A stretch of DNA of 64,000 nt, taken from the NCBI GenBank assembly GCA_012518275.1, contig JAAYSS010000049.1:1-64000 (forward strand), given 5' to 3'. The notes under the pieces are model-generated. The model did not search any database. It was given only the letters and a program-made list of their open reading frames with translations, and was not told where the DNA came from. Made by a program: the position numbers and the translations under genes. Positions 1 to 11,961 of this stretch are shown here, piece after piece (positions within the stretch are counted from its first letter, which is position 1; the number at the start of each line of letters is the position of its first letter). The stretch is from Bacteroidales bacterium. Lineage in GTDB: Bacteria; Bacteroidota; Bacteroidia; Bacteroidales; Paludibacteraceae.

Positions 1-337
1 ATTTGATTTTTGTATGTTTTATTCTCTATTTAGTATAGTATTAGCTTAACATTTAACATAACGTAAAAAATCCATTCTTATTTTTCAAATACAGCCTTTA
101 ATTCTACAAAAATAGTACAAATTAGTCAATTAAAGCAACAATATATGAAATTTTTATTTTTTTACCATCTTTTCGTCCACCTTGTTTTACAGATGGCTAC
201 AATTTCAGCTTGCAAATATATAAAAATATATGGGTTTAAAGCAAGTTTTAAAAGATATTTTTAAATAGAAAGTCATTTTCCCGCGATGCGTAAGAAATGA
301 TATAACCTATGGCTTTTCTCATATCATGTGAATTTAG

Positions 338-345
338 TACCTTTG
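338..345 (+). promoter_or_regulatory. Candidate Bacteroidetes -7 promoter box TACCTTTG upstream of leuS
   Basis: TACCTTTG matches the TAnnTTTG consensus, 37 nt before the leuS ATG. Confidence 0.5.
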
Positions 346-381
346 CATTCATAATTTTTTCAATAAAAAAAGCAAAGAAAA

Positions 382-3141
382 ATGGACTATAATTTCAGAG
401 AAATAGAGCAAAAGTGGCAAAGATATTGGACTGGGAATAAGACCTATAAAGTAGAAATAGACCCGAGCAAACCAAAATTTTATGTTCTCGACATGTTCCC
501 CTATCCTTCGGGGGCAGGCTTACACGTAGGTCATCCGCTGGGCTACATTGCCTCTGATATTTACAGTAGATACAAACGCTTACAGGGCTTCAATGTACTT
601 CATCCTATGGGATATGATGCTTATGGACTGCCCGCCGAGCAATATGCCATCCAAACAGGCCAGCATCCTGCCGTTACCACACAAAAAAATATTACCCGAT
701 ATCGCGAACAGCTGGATAAAATAGGCTTTTCTTACGATTGGGACAGGGAAATTCGTACCTGCGACCCCGATTACTATAAATGGACACAATGGGCGTTTAT
801 TAAAATGTTTGAACACTATTACAATAATGTTACAAATAAGGCGGAACCCATTGCTGAATTGGTTAAAATTTTTGAAACAAGTGGAACTAAAAATCTGGAC
901 GCGGCTTGTACCGAAGAGTTAAATTTTTCTGCCGAAGAGTGGATAGCCAAATCAGAGAAAGAACAGCAAGAGATACTGCTCAACTATCGGATTGCCTACC
1001 TTGCCGATTTGAAAGTAAATTGGTGCCCGGCTCTTGGAACTGTGCTGGCTAACGATGAAGTGAGCGAAGGCCTTTCCATCCGTGGTGGTCATCCCGTGGA
1101 ACAAAAAGTGATGCGCCAATGGAGTTTGCGAGTTTCAGCATATGCGCAGCGCCTGCTCGACGGATTGGATAAAATTGACTGGAGTGAATCGCTGAAAGAA
1201 ACGCAAAGAAACTGGATCGGAAGGAGCGAAGGTGCAGAAATGAAGTTTGAGACTAAATCCGGTGTAAGTTTTGAAGTCTTCACCACTCGCCCCGACACTA
1301 TTTTCGGTGTTACCTTTATGGTACTGGCACCTGAAAGCGAATTAGTTGATGATTGTACTACACCGGAACAAGCTGATGCAGTAAAGAAATACATTGAAGC
1401 CACTAAAAAGCGGACTGAACGTGAACGAATGATAGACCGAGAAGTCACAGGTGTGTTTTCCGGTTCGTATGCCATTAATCCTGTAACAGGTACTGAAATC
1501 CCGATTTGGATTAGCGATTATGTGCTTGCCGGTTACGGAACAGGTGCCATCATGGCAGTTCCTGCACACGACAGTCGCGACTACGCCTTTGCAAAACACT
1601 TCAATCTACCAATTATTCCCCTTATTGAAGGTGCTGATATCAGTGAAGAAAGTTTTGATGCCAAAGAAGGGATTATGATAAATTCCGGTTTCTTGAATGG
1701 ATTAAGCGTGCCAGAAGCCATCGCAAAAGCAAAAGAACACATCGAAGAGAAAGGTATTGGAAAAGTGCGTGTCAATTACCGCCTGCGCGATGCAATTTTC
1801 AGCCGTCAGCGCTACTGGGGCGAACCATTTCCCGTGTATTATAAAAATGGAATGCCATATGTGTTGGACGAAAGTAAGCTCCCACTTGAACTTCCCGAAG
1901 TGGATAAATACCTTCCCACAGAAACGGGCGAACCACCACTGGGAAGGGCGAATGACTGGGAAACCGATGATGGTTATAAGCTGGAACTCAACACTATGCC
2001 CGGGTTTGCCGGTTCGTCTGCCTATTATTTAAGGTATATGGATCCAAAAAACGACACAGCGCTTGTCAGCAAGGAAGCAAACGCATACTGGCAAGACGTA
2101 GACTTGTACGTCGGTGGAACTGAGCATGCTACGGGACACTTGATTTACAGCCGTTTCTGGAATAAATTTTTGTTTGATTTAGGATTTGTAGTAAAAGATG
2201 AGCCATTCAAAAAACTAATCAATCAAGGAATGATACAAGGTCGGAGTAATTTTGTATACAGAATTCAGGGTACGAATACGTTTGTTTCCTTGAATTTGAA
2301 AGACCAATACGATGTTACACCGATTCACGTTGATGTTAATATTGTTACCAACGATATTTTGGACATTGAAAAATTCCGCAACTGGAATCCGGAATATAAA
2401 ACAGCCGAATTTATCCTTGAAGATGGGAAATACGTATGTGGCTGGGCAATAGAAAAGATGTCAAAATCGATGTTCAATGTAGTAAATCCCGATGATATTA
2501 TAGATAATTATGGAGCAGACACTTTAAGATTGTATGAGATGTTTCTCGGTCCGCTGGAGCAATCGAAACCGTGGGACACAAACGGGATTGATGGCGTGAA
2601 CCGTTTCTTGAAAAGGCTTTGGGGATTGTTTTTCGATGGCGACAAATTAAACATCAGCAACGAAAAGCCGACTGCCGACGAACTGAAGACACTTCATAAA
2701 ACGATTAAAAAGGTTTCTTATGATATTGAAAATTTTTCGTACAATACGTCTGTTTCAGCCTTTATGATATGTCTGAACGAGCTTTACGAAACGAAATGCA
2801 ACAAAAAAGCCATTCTCGAACCGCTTTCCATCATTTTAGCACCCTTTGCACCACACATTGCAGAAGAAATGTATCATCTGCTCGGAAACACCAACTCGGT
2901 TTGCGATGCACAATGGCCCCAACACAAAGAAGAATATTTGCAGGAAAGCTCGGTTACATACCCCATCTCTTTTAACGGGAAAGTACGCTTCACGCTGGAA
3001 ATGCCGACTGATATGTCGAAGGAAGATGTGGAAAAAACTGCTTTGGTAAACGAACAAACCGCAAAATACCTAAAAGGCAAAACGCCGAAAAAAGTAATCG
3101 TGGTACCCGGAAAGATTGTAAATATTGTTTTTGCCCCCTAA
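382..3141 (+). CDS. leuS: Leucine--tRNA ligase
   Basis: 919 aa; class I aaRS signature [16 protein letters not shown] and KMSKS motif; LeuRS editing-domain-like sequence. Confidence 0.97.
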   Translation: MDYNFREIEQKWQRYWTGNKTYKVEIDPSKPKFYVLDMFPYPSGAGLHVGHPLGYIASDIYSRYKRLQGFNVLHPMGYDAYGLPAEQYAIQTGQHPAVTTQKNITRYREQLDKIGFSYDWDREIRTCDPDYYKWTQWAFIKMFEHYYNNVTNKAEPIAELVKIFETSGTKNLDAACTEELNFSAEEWIAKSEKEQQEILLNYRIAYLADLKVNWCPALGTVLANDEVSEGLSIRGGHPVEQKVMRQWSLRVSAYAQRLLDGLDKIDWSESLKETQRNWIGRSEGAEMKFETKSGVSFEVFTTRPDTIFGVTFMVLAPESELVDDCTTPEQADAVKKYIEATKKRTERERMIDREVTGVFSGSYAINPVTGTEIPIWISDYVLAGYGTGAIMAVPAHDSRDYAFAKHFNLPIIPLIEGADISEESFDAKEGIMINSGFLNGLSVPEAIAKAKEHIEEKGIGKVRVNYRLRDAIFSRQRYWGEPFPVYYKNGMPYVLDESKLPLELPEVDKYLPTETGEPPLGRANDWETDDGYKLELNTMPGFAGSSAYYLRYMDPKNDTALVSKEANAYWQDVDLYVGGTEHATGHLIYSRFWNKFLFDLGFVVKDEPFKKLINQGMIQGRSNFVYRIQGTNTFVSLNLKDQYDVTPIHVDVNIVTNDILDIEKFRNWNPEYKTAEFILEDGKYVCGWAIEKMSKSMFNVVNPDDIIDNYGADTLRLYEMFLGPLEQSKPWDTNGIDGVNRFLKRLWGLFFDGDKLNISNEKPTADELKTLHKTIKKVSYDIENFSYNTSVSAFMICLNELYETKCNKKAILEPLSIILAPFAPHIAEEMYHLLGNTNSVCDAQWPQHKEEYLQESSVTYPISFNGKVRFTLEMPTDMSKEDVEKTALVNEQTAKYLKGKTPKKVIVVPGKIVNIVFAP

Positions 3142-3246
3142 TCCCCTAAAAAAGGAGTTTGTGTGGTAATACAATGATATTTTTAATAAAAAATCTTTTC
3201 AATACTAACATTTTAAAATTTCCCTTTGGGGAAGTGAGGTCTTTCT

Positions 3247-4116
3247 ATGGAAAAAAAACATGATTATTTAAAATCTTTCTATTGGAAGGATTACATTATG
3301 ATTTTTATCGGATTGATTTCATATGCTATCGGTCTGACCGGTTTTTTATTGCCTAATAAAATTGTGACGGGAGGATTGGCGGGCATAACCATTTTAATCA
3401 AATCAGCTACCGATATACCCCTTTGGATTTCTTACATTTCCATCAATATAGCTCTATTAGCTGTAGCATGGAAGTTTGTCGGAAAAAACTTTGTCATAAA
3501 AACCATTATCAGCGTGGCCATACTAACGTTTCTTATCCGATTGGGCGAGACGTACATGAGTGAACCTATTATCCACGCTGATCCCCTGCTTTCATCCATT
3601 ATCGGTGCAGTTTTTTGCGGAACCGGATTAGGATTGGTCTATTCTGTCAACGGAAGCACAGGGGGAACAGACATCATCGGCGCTGTTGTTACTAAGTACC
3701 GCCACGTGAGCATAGGACGTGTTTTATTAATTGTTGATATTTTAATAGTTTCTTCTTCCTACTGTTTGTTCCATAGCGTGGAAAAAATTGCCATCGGTCT
3801 TATCGTGATGGCAGTGATGTACTACGTTGTGGATGTAGTAATCAGTGGAATGCGCCAGTCGGTACAGTTTTTTATTTTTACCAATAAACATGAAGAGGTG
3901 GCAGATCACATCAACTCTGAAATCAAAAGGGGATGCACCGTCCTTGACGGAATGGGTTGGTATTCTAAAAAACCCCAAAAAATTATTGTAGTAATGGCTC
4001 GAAAAACAGAAAGTACTTCCATTTTTCGATTGGTGAAAAGTATTGACAAAGATGCTTTCGTTACGCAAGCAAATGTGGTAGGAGTTTACGGTAAGGGATT
4101 TGATGCGCTTAAATAA
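3247..4116 (+). CDS. YitT family membrane protein (DUF2179 C-terminus)
   Basis: Multiple TM segments; GLVYSVNGSTGGTDIIG motif typical of YitT; C-terminal DUF2179-like region. Confidence 0.9.
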   Translation: MEKKHDYLKSFYWKDYIMIFIGLISYAIGLTGFLLPNKIVTGGLAGITILIKSATDIPLWISYISINIALLAVAWKFVGKNFVIKTIISVAILTFLIRLGETYMSEPIIHADPLLSSIIGAVFCGTGLGLVYSVNGSTGGTDIIGAVVTKYRHVSIGRVLLIVDILIVSSSYCLFHSVEKIAIGLIVMAVMYYVVDVVISGMRQSVQFFIFTNKHEEVADHINSEIKRGCTVLDGMGWYSKKPQKIIVVMARKTESTSIFRLVKSIDKDAFVTQANVVGVYGKGFDALK

Positions 4117-4167
4117 CTAAATAATCATCAAACTCATTAGTGAACACTAAATTATTGAATCAAAAAA

Positions 4168-4197
4168 AGAGCAATAAGCTCAAAAACTTACTGCTCT
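4168..4197. terminator. Bidirectional intrinsic terminator between convergent yitT-like gene and clpC
   Basis: Stem AGAGCAATAAG/CTTACTGCTCT (one mismatch) flanked by A-run on the left and T-run on the right. Confidence 0.8.
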
Positions 4198-4265
4198 TTT
4201 TATACTTATACTTCAACAATCTGTATTTTTATCCAAATACTACAAACCATAAATTAGCACATTAC

Positions 4266-6794
4266 CTATTCCGCCAAAGCCGGCTGTTCTTTCACCACTT
4301 TTGCTTTCATCCCGTCTTTTTCTTTATTCAGTTCCATAAGGATAGTGTCTCCTTCCGCAACTTTACCGGCAAGAATCACATCAGCCAATTCATCTTCCAA
4401 ATAGCGTTGGATAGCACGTTTCAAGGGACGAGCACCATACTGAATGTCGTATCCTTTTTCAGCAATAAAATCTTTGGCTTCCGGGGAAAGTTCCAACTTA
4501 TAACCCAAGTCAATAACACGCTTAAACAGTCCGGTTAATTCAAGATCAATAATTAACTTCAAACTCTCTTTAGTCAGATGATCAAACATCACGATATCAT
4601 CAATACGATTTAAAAATTCCGGTGCAAAAGTTCTATTCAACGCCTTTTTAATGACACTACGTGAATGTTCCGAATCAATCGTCAAATCATCATCTACACT
4701 GAAACCGACACCACGTCCAAAGTCTTTCAGCTGACGAGTTCCGACATTGGAAGTCATGATAATAATGGTGTTTTTGAAATCAATACGACGCCCGAGACTG
4801 TCTGTTAGTCGGCCTTCATCCATAACTTGCAGAAGGATATTAAATACATCTTGATGTGCTTTTTCAATCTCATCCAGCAATACAATAGAGTATGGCTTTC
4901 GACGAACTTTCTCCGTCAGCTGTCCGCCTTCTTCGTAGCCCACGTATCCCGGGGGCGCTCCAATCAAGCGAGAGACACTGAATTTTTCCATATACTCACT
5001 CATATCTACCCGAATAAGCGCATCTTGACTATCAAACATAAAATCAGCCAACACCTTTGCCAAGTGAGTTTTACCTACACCCGTCGGGCCAAGGAAAAGA
5101 AAGGTTCCGATAGGTTTGTTTGGGTCTTTTAAACCGATTCTATTTCGCTGAATGGCTTTTGTGATTTTCTCCACCGCTTCATCTTGTCCGATAATTTTCG
5201 CTCTCAACACTTCACTCATCTGACGAAGTTTCAAACCTTCCGCCTGCGCAATCCGCTGAACAGGAATTCCGGACATCATCGCCACCACTTCAGCTACCTT
5301 TTCTTCATCTACAGTTTCAGGATTTAATTGAGACTCCTTTTCCCAGCGTCTGATTGCATCTTCCAAGTGATATTTAGTCTCTTTTTCTTTATCCCTTATT
5401 GGTACAGCTTCTTCGTATTTTTGCTCTGCAATAACGCGATCTTTCTCAATTTTCAACTTTTCAAGTTTTTTCTCCAATTCTTCAATTTCTTTCGGAACAG
5501 AAATGGTTGAGATATGCACGCGCGACCCCGCTTCATCCAGCGCATCAATCGCTTTATCGGGGAAACTGCGATCCGTAATGTACCTGTCTGTTAAACGCAC
5601 ACAAGCTTTGATGGCTTCCGGTGTATAGCGTACATTATGATGATACTCATACCTGTCTTGAATATTTTGAAGAATAATCAAAGTCTCTTCCGGCGTAGTT
5701 GGGTCCACCATTACTTTTTGGAAACGACGTTCTAGCGCTCCATCCTTCTCTATGCTCTGGCGATACTCATCCAATGTAGTGGCTCCTACACACTGAATCT
5801 CTCCTCGCGATAAAGCGGGTTTCAACATATTAGCTGCATCTAGCGAACCGGGTGCTCCACCCGCCCCCACTATGGTATGAATTTCATCAATAAAAAGAAT
5901 GATGTTCGGATTTTTCTGCAACTCATTAAGAATGGCTTTGACACGCTCTTCAAACTGCCCTCGATATTTCGTTCCGGCTACAATAGAAGCCATATCCAAA
6001 GCTACCACACGTTTGTCAAACAAAATCCGCGAAACTTTATGCTGAACAATTCGTAGCGCCAAACCTTCTACAATAGCCGATTTTCCCACACCGGGATCTC
6101 CTATCAGCACCGGATTGTTCTTTTTTCGACGGCTTAATATTTGTGCAATTCGCTCAATTTCTTTTTCGCGTCCTACTACCGGGTCAAGGCGATTTTCCAT
6201 CGCAGCTCTCGTAATGTCCGTACCGAAAGTATCGAGAGCCGGTGTATCACTCTGTTTACTTCCCGTTATTTTACTACGGATATGTCTTCTGGTAAACGGA
6301 TCTTCATCCTCATCGTCTTCCTCTTTTGGAGGCATTGCAGATAATTCAATATCCATATCCAATGGATTATCCTCCGGTTTTAAGAATGAAAGCACTCTAT
6401 CATACGTCACATCTTCAACACTTAACACATCAACAGCAAGATTATTTTTATCTTTCAATATAGCTAAAAGCAGATGTTCTGTGTCAGCGGCATCTACACT
6501 AAGTGAACGAGCCTCCAGCTCCATGAGCTTTTTAATTTTTTTAGTACTTTTAAGTAATGGAATTTCGTCGCCGGTCGGTTCTTGATCAGTCCTTACCAAA
6601 GCTTCTATTTTTTGCTTTACTTTTTCAATGTCCACATCCATTATATGCATCAACTCAATAGCACGTCCGCTATTTTCGCGGATAAGCCCTAGCAACAAAT
6701 GCTCCGGACCCACATAAGCATTGCCTAATCTTTCTGCCTCTTGTGAACTGTAAGTAAAGACGTTATTTATCCTTTCAGAATATTTTACTGCCAT
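4266..6794 (-). CDS. clpC: ATP-dependent Clp protease ATP-binding subunit ClpC
   Basis: 842 aa; ClpN repeats, two AAA+ Walker A motifs ([16 protein letters not shown]), UVR-like middle domain. Confidence 0.95.
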   Translation of the reverse strand: MAVKYSERINNVFTYSSQEAERLGNAYVGPEHLLLGLIRENSGRAIELMHIMDVDIEKVKQKIEALVRTDQEPTGDEIPLLKSTKKIKKLMELEARSLSVDAADTEHLLLAILKDKNNLAVDVLSVEDVTYDRVLSFLKPEDNPLDMDIELSAMPPKEEDDEDEDPFTRRHIRSKITGSKQSDTPALDTFGTDITRAAMENRLDPVVGREKEIERIAQILSRRKKNNPVLIGDPGVGKSAIVEGLALRIVQHKVSRILFDKRVVALDMASIVAGTKYRGQFEERVKAILNELQKNPNIILFIDEIHTIVGAGGAPGSLDAANMLKPALSRGEIQCVGATTLDEYRQSIEKDGALERRFQKVMVDPTTPEETLIILQNIQDRYEYHHNVRYTPEAIKACVRLTDRYITDRSFPDKAIDALDEAGSRVHISTISVPKEIEELEKKLEKLKIEKDRVIAEQKYEEAVPIRDKEKETKYHLEDAIRRWEKESQLNPETVDEEKVAEVVAMMSGIPVQRIAQAEGLKLRQMSEVLRAKIIGQDEAVEKITKAIQRNRIGLKDPNKPIGTFLFLGPTGVGKTHLAKVLADFMFDSQDALIRVDMSEYMEKFSVSRLIGAPPGYVGYEEGGQLTEKVRRKPYSIVLLDEIEKAHQDVFNILLQVMDEGRLTDSLGRRIDFKNTIIIMTSNVGTRQLKDFGRGVGFSVDDDLTIDSEHSRSVIKKALNRTFAPEFLNRIDDIVMFDHLTKESLKLIIDLELTGLFKRVIDLGYKLELSPEAKDFIAEKGYDIQYGARPLKRAIQRYLEDELADVILAGKVAEGDTILMELNKEKDGMKAKVVKEQPALAE

Positions 6795-6977
6795 AATTCA
6801 AATTTGTTGTTTTACAAAAGTAACAATTTTTATCATTACTACGAATTAAGTATTGCAAAAATGATACCTATATTATAAAAAACAAGTGTTTTCAGCAATT
6901 TTGTCACTCGATAAGAAATCATTTGTTTTACTTTTTGTCAAAATTACGTTTTCGTGCAGGAAAACTTATAAGAAAAA

Positions 6978-7973
6978 TTAACCTTCAACAATAGCTTGTG
7001 TCAGTTCATTCAACGTAAATCCTGCAAAGTAATTGCTGTACTCAATTGCTGCAAGTGCTTCGCGAACGGAATTAGGCTGATATTTCACACCTTTTAAAGC
7101 ATCTTCTACAGCAGACAAATCACTATTATTACCGAAAAAAGTACCGTAAAATTTAATGTCTTGTATCATTGCATTTTTCACATCTACAAATACTTGAATT
7201 TTTCCGGCTGAAAAACGTGTGTTACGCTCAATATTAAATTTCGGTGAATTTCCGTAGTTCCACTCCCAAGAACCGAATTTAGACGTTCTAATCTTTGCTA
7301 TTTCAAATAATTCATCTTCGGAAAACTCATACTTTTTCATTTCAGGAAATTTCGCTTTCATATGGTCAAGCAATTTTTCCGAAAATTCGGCAACAGTTAT
7401 CTTTACCGGTAAATTAGGTAAAATATTATCCACAACACTCCTTACCGATTTAGTGGATTTCGACTCTATTTTATCTTTCGGTGCTTCCAATGCCTTGGAT
7501 AACACACTCAAATCGGTATTAAAAAGCAGGCAACCGTGATGCATCACACGCCCTTTGATATAGGCCTGGGCATTTCCACAAATTTTTTTGCCGTCAATCA
7601 CCAAATCATTTCGCCCGGTAAATTCAGCATTTACGCCTAAATCACTTAACGTGTCAATTACAGGCATGGAAAAAGTTTTGAAATCAAAATCCACTCCTTT
7701 GCTCTCATTGGAAATGATGGTGTAGTTTAGATTGTTTAAATCATGGTACACCGCTCCCCCACCCGAAATGCGACGAACAACGTGAATTCCATTTTCACGA
7801 ACAAATTCGGCGTTTATTTCTTCAATGGTATTCTGGTGTCTCCCCACAATGATGGCCGGTTCATTAATCCAAAGTATAAATACCTTATCGTGATGCAAAA
7901 GCTTTTTGAAACAGTACTCTTCTAATGCAATATTATAATCAGGTTTGGTCGATCTGTTTACAATATAAATCAT
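6978..7973 (-). CDS. lplA: Lipoate--protein ligase
   Basis: 331 aa; RRISGGGAVYHDLNNLNYTII motif, GRNDLVIDGKKICGNAQ, C-terminal accessory domain. Confidence 0.9.
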   Translation of the reverse strand: MIYIVNRSTKPDYNIALEEYCFKKLLHHDKVFILWINEPAIIVGRHQNTIEEINAEFVRENGIHVVRRISGGGAVYHDLNNLNYTIISNESKGVDFDFKTFSMPVIDTLSDLGVNAEFTGRNDLVIDGKKICGNAQAYIKGRVMHHGCLLFNTDLSVLSKALEAPKDKIESKSTKSVRSVVDNILPNLPVKITVAEFSEKLLDHMKAKFPEMKKYEFSEDELFEIAKIRTSKFGSWEWNYGNSPKFNIERNTRFSAGKIQVFVDVKNAMIQDIKFYGTFFGNNSDLSAVEDALKGVKYQPNSVREALAAIEYSNYFAGFTLNELTQAIVEG

Positions 7974-8121
7974 AGCCGAAATTTTTATTTTTGCAAAAAT
8001 ACAACTTGTTTATGGATTAAGTGACAAAACCATTATCAAAGTTCAAAACAGGACACTAATAACAAAAAATCTAAAAAAGTAGACTTATTCCCGTTATAAA
8101 TAGAATTTCACAAAAATTGTG

Positions 8122-8129
8122 TACCTTTG
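8122..8129 (+). promoter_or_regulatory. Candidate -7 promoter box TACCTTTG upstream of ald leader
   Basis: Matches TAnnTTTG; inverted repeats begin 5 nt downstream. Confidence 0.5.
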
Positions 8130-8134
8130 TTTGC

Positions 8135-8231
8135 GGGTCAAATGTTTTTTCTTTTTCATGGCAACACAAAAGTAAGATTTTTGACCCAATTCTGGCGGGG
8201 CGCCCCGCCAGAATGCATTTCTTTGTGTTGC
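8135..8231 (+). promoter_or_regulatory. Structured element upstream of ald (perfect 26-bp palindrome plus two crossing inverted repeats)
   Basis: gggtcaaa 8135-8142 / tttgaccc 8180-8187; gcaacacaaa 8161-8170 / tttgtgttgc 8222-8231; attctggcggggcgccccgccagaat 8189-8214. Confidence 0.6.
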
Positions 8232-8338
8232 ATTTACTAATTGAACTTACATTGACTTTACAGCCAAATTTTTAGGCTTTACAATTTGCTCAATTCAGGA
8301 ATATCCGTTAGTTTTGTAGTTCGCAAACTTATTAAATC

Positions 8339-9541
8339 ATGATTCAAGGACCAAAAGATGTAACCCAATTATTTCCCGAAGAGTGTTTGATTCGTGAAAT
8401 ATCCGGCAAACCTCGACTTTCCATCGGAATCCCTAAAGAAGATTCACGCATTGAGACCCGTTTGCCTCTTACTCCCGAGGGTGTAGCCATCATTACAGAT
8501 GAAGGGCACAGTGTTTACATTGAGCGGGGAGCAGGACTTCCTATGTCTTATTCAGACATGCAATTCAGCGAAGCCGGAGCTTTTTTAGTTGATTCACCCG
8601 AAGAAGTTTTTAGCGCAGAAATAGTATTCAAAATCACTCCGCCGAGCATTGAGCAGTTACACATGATGAAGAACCGCTCCACAATTTTTTCTATGTTGCA
8701 GCTCTCCAACCTTTCCAAAGATGCAATAGAATTAATGATGCATAAAAAAATGAATGCCATTGCCTATGAATTAATTAAGGATGAACAGAAAGCTTTTCCG
8801 GTGGTCAACTCCATTGCTGAAATTGAAGGGAACGCTGCAATAGCCATTATTTCGGATTTGATGAGTAGCGAACACGGTGGAAAAGGTGTTTTGCTTGGTG
8901 GAGTAGCAGGCATTACACCCCCCGAAGTAGTAATCATTGGGGCAAGTATAACTGGCTCTGTCGCTGCGCGTACAGCTCTTGGGCTGGGTGCTATGGTTAA
9001 GATTTTTGACCATGACATCAATAAACTTAGAAAAATACAGCATTACCTCGGAAGAATGGTTTTTACATCTGTTATCCACCCTTCCGTACTTTTCAAAGCA
9101 CTCGCTTCAGCCGATGCCGTAATTGGTAACCTGCGCTACATAAACGGTTCAGACCGATTTATGGTTTCAGAAGATTTAGTAAAAACAATGAAAAAAGGTT
9201 CAGTAATCGTGGATATGAGTGTGGATCAAGGGGGCTGTTTCGAGACTTCGGAGTTCCGTACATTGGCCAATCCCGTTTTTGTGAAACACGGCATCATCCA
9301 CTATTGTGTGCCCAATATATCAGCTCGCGTAGGACGAACCGCATCCATTGCGCTCAGCAATATCTTTACGCCCATAATTTTGAAGATTGGGACATCAGGT
9401 AGTGTGAAGCAATCCATCACAGATAGTTCCGGTTTCAGACACGGTGCCTACGTCTTCAGTGGAATTATGGTTAACCGACTGATAGGAGATTATTATAATA
9501 TTGCTTCCAACGATATCGGACTGTTTCTAACAGGATATTAA
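8339..9541 (+). CDS. ald: Alanine dehydrogenase
   Basis: 400 aa; AlaDh/PNT N-terminal (IGIPKEDSRIETRLPLTPEGV) and NAD-binding domain. Confidence 0.9.
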   Translation: MIQGPKDVTQLFPEECLIREISGKPRLSIGIPKEDSRIETRLPLTPEGVAIITDEGHSVYIERGAGLPMSYSDMQFSEAGAFLVDSPEEVFSAEIVFKITPPSIEQLHMMKNRSTIFSMLQLSNLSKDAIELMMHKKMNAIAYELIKDEQKAFPVVNSIAEIEGNAAIAIISDLMSSEHGGKGVLLGGVAGITPPEVVIIGASITGSVAARTALGLGAMVKIFDHDINKLRKIQHYLGRMVFTSVIHPSVLFKALASADAVIGNLRYINGSDRFMVSEDLVKTMKKGSVIVDMSVDQGGCFETSEFRTLANPVFVKHGIIHYCVPNISARVGRTASIALSNIFTPIILKIGTSGSVKQSITDSSGFRHGAYVFSGIMVNRLIGDYYNIASNDIGLFLTGY

Positions 9542-9644
9542 AAAACATAACGATGGAAAAATGGTGAGAAAATCTCTTGCCAACAACAAGAGACTTGATT
9601 CAAAAAAATGACGCAGTCTCAAAGTCTAGTCTATATTTATTTTT

Positions 9645-11909
9645 ATGTCAAAGCATTATTTACAACAACAAGCAGAGGAAGAAGCACTGATTCAGCAAAA
9701 GTTTGATACGCTGATTGAAGATTACCTCAACTCCAACCATCGAAAAAGAACTGCAATCATCACCAAAGCTTTCAATTTTGCTTATTCAGCCCACAAAGGA
9801 TTGAGACGACGCTCCGGAGAGCCGTACATTCTCCATCCGCTTGCCGTGGCGGATATTGTGTTGAATGAAATTGGGCTTGGCTCCACATCCATCTGCGCTG
9901 CCCTTCTGCACGATGTAGTAGAAGACACAGAATATACAATAGAAGATATATCCAACCACTTTGGACCTAAAATTGCCCAGATTGTGGACGGACTGACCAA
10001 AATTTCAGGTGGTGTCTTTGGTGAGAAAGCATCTGAACAAGCTGAGAACTTCCGCAAACTTCTACTTACCATGTCGGAAGATATCCGTGTTATTCTGATA
10101 AAAATTGCCGACCGCCTCCATAATATGCGCACACTGGGCAGTATGCCACCAGCTAAGCAATATAAAATTGCCGGCGAAACCGAGTATATTTATGCTCCTT
10201 TGGCACATCGACTAGGACTTTTCCGTATAAAAACGGAGCTCGAAAACCTCAGTTTCAAATACGATCACCCCGAAACTTATCATGAAATAAAACAGCGCCT
10301 CGAAATAGAGAAAGAAGCGCTGGATAAATTCTACGTGGAATTCTCAAAACCAATTTTTGATAAATTAGACAGTCAAGGATATCAGTTTGAATTAAAAAAG
10401 AGAATCAAATCGGTCTATTCCATCTGGAAGAAGATGTCTACACGTAATATTCCTTTCGAAGAGGTTTACGATATTATTGCTCTTCGTATCATCTTTGAAC
10501 CGAAAGAAGATATCGACGAAAAAGTGCAATGCTGGATGATATATTCCGCAATCACAGCTATTTACAAGCCCCACCCCGAGCGCATTCGAGACTGGGTAAG
10601 CACACCCAAAGCCAACGGATATGAAGCACTTCACTTAACGGTAATGACTCCGGGTGGACGCTGGGTAGAAATCCAGATTCGGAGTCGCCGAATGCACGAA
10701 ATTGCCGAACGTGGGTTAGCAGCACATTGGAAATACAAATCCGGTGTGGATGAAGAGTCAGAATTGGACAAATGGCTAACCACCATTAAAGAGCTGCTTG
10801 AGCATCCAGAACCAAATGCCATTGACTTTATCGACACGTTCAAGCTGAATCTTTTTGCGTCGGAAATATTTGTATTTACACCGAAAGGAGATATCAAAAC
10901 CATTGCAAGCGGTGCCACCGCACTTGATTTTGCATTTGTCCTTCACACAGACATAGGCTACAAGAGCATTGCTGCCAAAATAAATCATAAGTTGATGCCC
11001 CTCAGCACAAAACTGAGCAGTGGCGACCAAGTAGAAATTCTTACTTCAAAAAATCAAAAACCCCAGCCGGAATGGCTTGAGTTCATCACTACAGCTCGTG
11101 CCAGGACTAGATTAAAGGATTATTTCAAAAAAGAGAAGAAAGCTCAATTGTTAAAAGGAGAGCAGAAGCTGGAAAAAATACTGGAAAATGCGGAAATTGA
11201 AGCAAGTGATGGGAACTTGTCGAAAATATTAAAATTCTTCAATCTTGAAACCAAAAATGAGCTCTATTTGCAAGTAGAACATGGTTCAATAAACTCTAAA
11301 AACATTCGCGATGTCTTCAAACCCAAATCGCAAAACGTATTTGCAAAAATTTTGAAAAATCCTTTCTTATCCTCTTCAAGTGATAAAAAAGAGACTAAAA
11401 AATCGAAAACTTCTGAAGCTTCTGAAGAGAAGAAGTTCGACTTCAAGAAAACCTACAAGCTCAATGAATTAAGCCTTGGAAAATCATACGAACTCGCGTC
11501 GTGCTGTCGTCCTATTCCCGGCGACGATGTGCTTGGCTACGTAACGAAAGAAGGATTAATTCAGATTCACAAAAGACAGTGCAATGTAGCAGCCACTATT
11601 AAAAGTAATTTCGGAAACCGAATTGTAAATGTGGAATGGGGTCCTCAGGCAGGACTGACTTTTACAGAAATTCTGGAAGTGAAAGGCATAGACAAGATGG
11701 GAATTCTTATTGAAATACTTCGTATAATCTCAGAAGAGCATAATGTGAATATACGTAAGATTAACATTGAAAGCGACAAAGGACTTTTCAAGGGTTTGTT
11801 CGAAGTAGTTGTTCATGACACAGAAGACATCAACAACCTAGCTACCAACCTATTAAAGATTCCTGAAATTAGCTCAGTACAGCGAATTCAGGATTTTAAA
11901 AATAACTGA
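9645..11909 (+). CDS. RelA/SpoT family bifunctional (p)ppGpp synthetase/hydrolase
   Basis: 754 aa; HD domain (LLHDVVEDTEYT), RelA_SpoT synthetase, TGS and ACT domains. Confidence 0.95.
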   Translation: MSKHYLQQQAEEEALIQQKFDTLIEDYLNSNHRKRTAIITKAFNFAYSAHKGLRRRSGEPYILHPLAVADIVLNEIGLGSTSICAALLHDVVEDTEYTIEDISNHFGPKIAQIVDGLTKISGGVFGEKASEQAENFRKLLLTMSEDIRVILIKIADRLHNMRTLGSMPPAKQYKIAGETEYIYAPLAHRLGLFRIKTELENLSFKYDHPETYHEIKQRLEIEKEALDKFYVEFSKPIFDKLDSQGYQFELKKRIKSVYSIWKKMSTRNIPFEEVYDIIALRIIFEPKEDIDEKVQCWMIYSAITAIYKPHPERIRDWVSTPKANGYEALHLTVMTPGGRWVEIQIRSRRMHEIAERGLAAHWKYKSGVDEESELDKWLTTIKELLEHPEPNAIDFIDTFKLNLFASEIFVFTPKGDIKTIASGATALDFAFVLHTDIGYKSIAAKINHKLMPLSTKLSSGDQVEILTSKNQKPQPEWLEFITTARARTRLKDYFKKEKKAQLLKGEQKLEKILENAEIEASDGNLSKILKFFNLETKNELYLQVEHGSINSKNIRDVFKPKSQNVFAKILKNPFLSSSSDKKETKKSKTSEASEEKKFDFKKTYKLNELSLGKSYELASCCRPIPGDDVLGYVTKEGLIQIHKRQCNVAATIKSNFGNRIVNVEWGPQAGLTFTEILEVKGIDKMGILIEILRIISEEHNVNIRKINIESDKGLFKGLFEVVVHDTEDINNLATNLLKIPEISSVQRIQDFKNN

Positions 11910-11961
11910 CTTTGAGAGTTAACATCGCTACGCAACGAGCATAAGGCATATTTATAAAGTT

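Noticed and set aside
580-816. Minus-strand ORF opposite leuS, and similar ORFs on the antisense strand of other core genes
   Set aside because: Antisense shadow ORFs of a clear coding gene with no recognisable domain; not reported as CDS
382-3141. Unusually long LeuRS (919 aa) as a novel fusion
   Set aside because: Length is within what I would expect for Bacteroidetes LeuRS; motifs are in normal order
4140-4538. Plus-strand 132-aa ORF overlapping the clpC 3' end
   Set aside because: Covers the bidirectional terminator and is antisense to clpC; low-complexity translation
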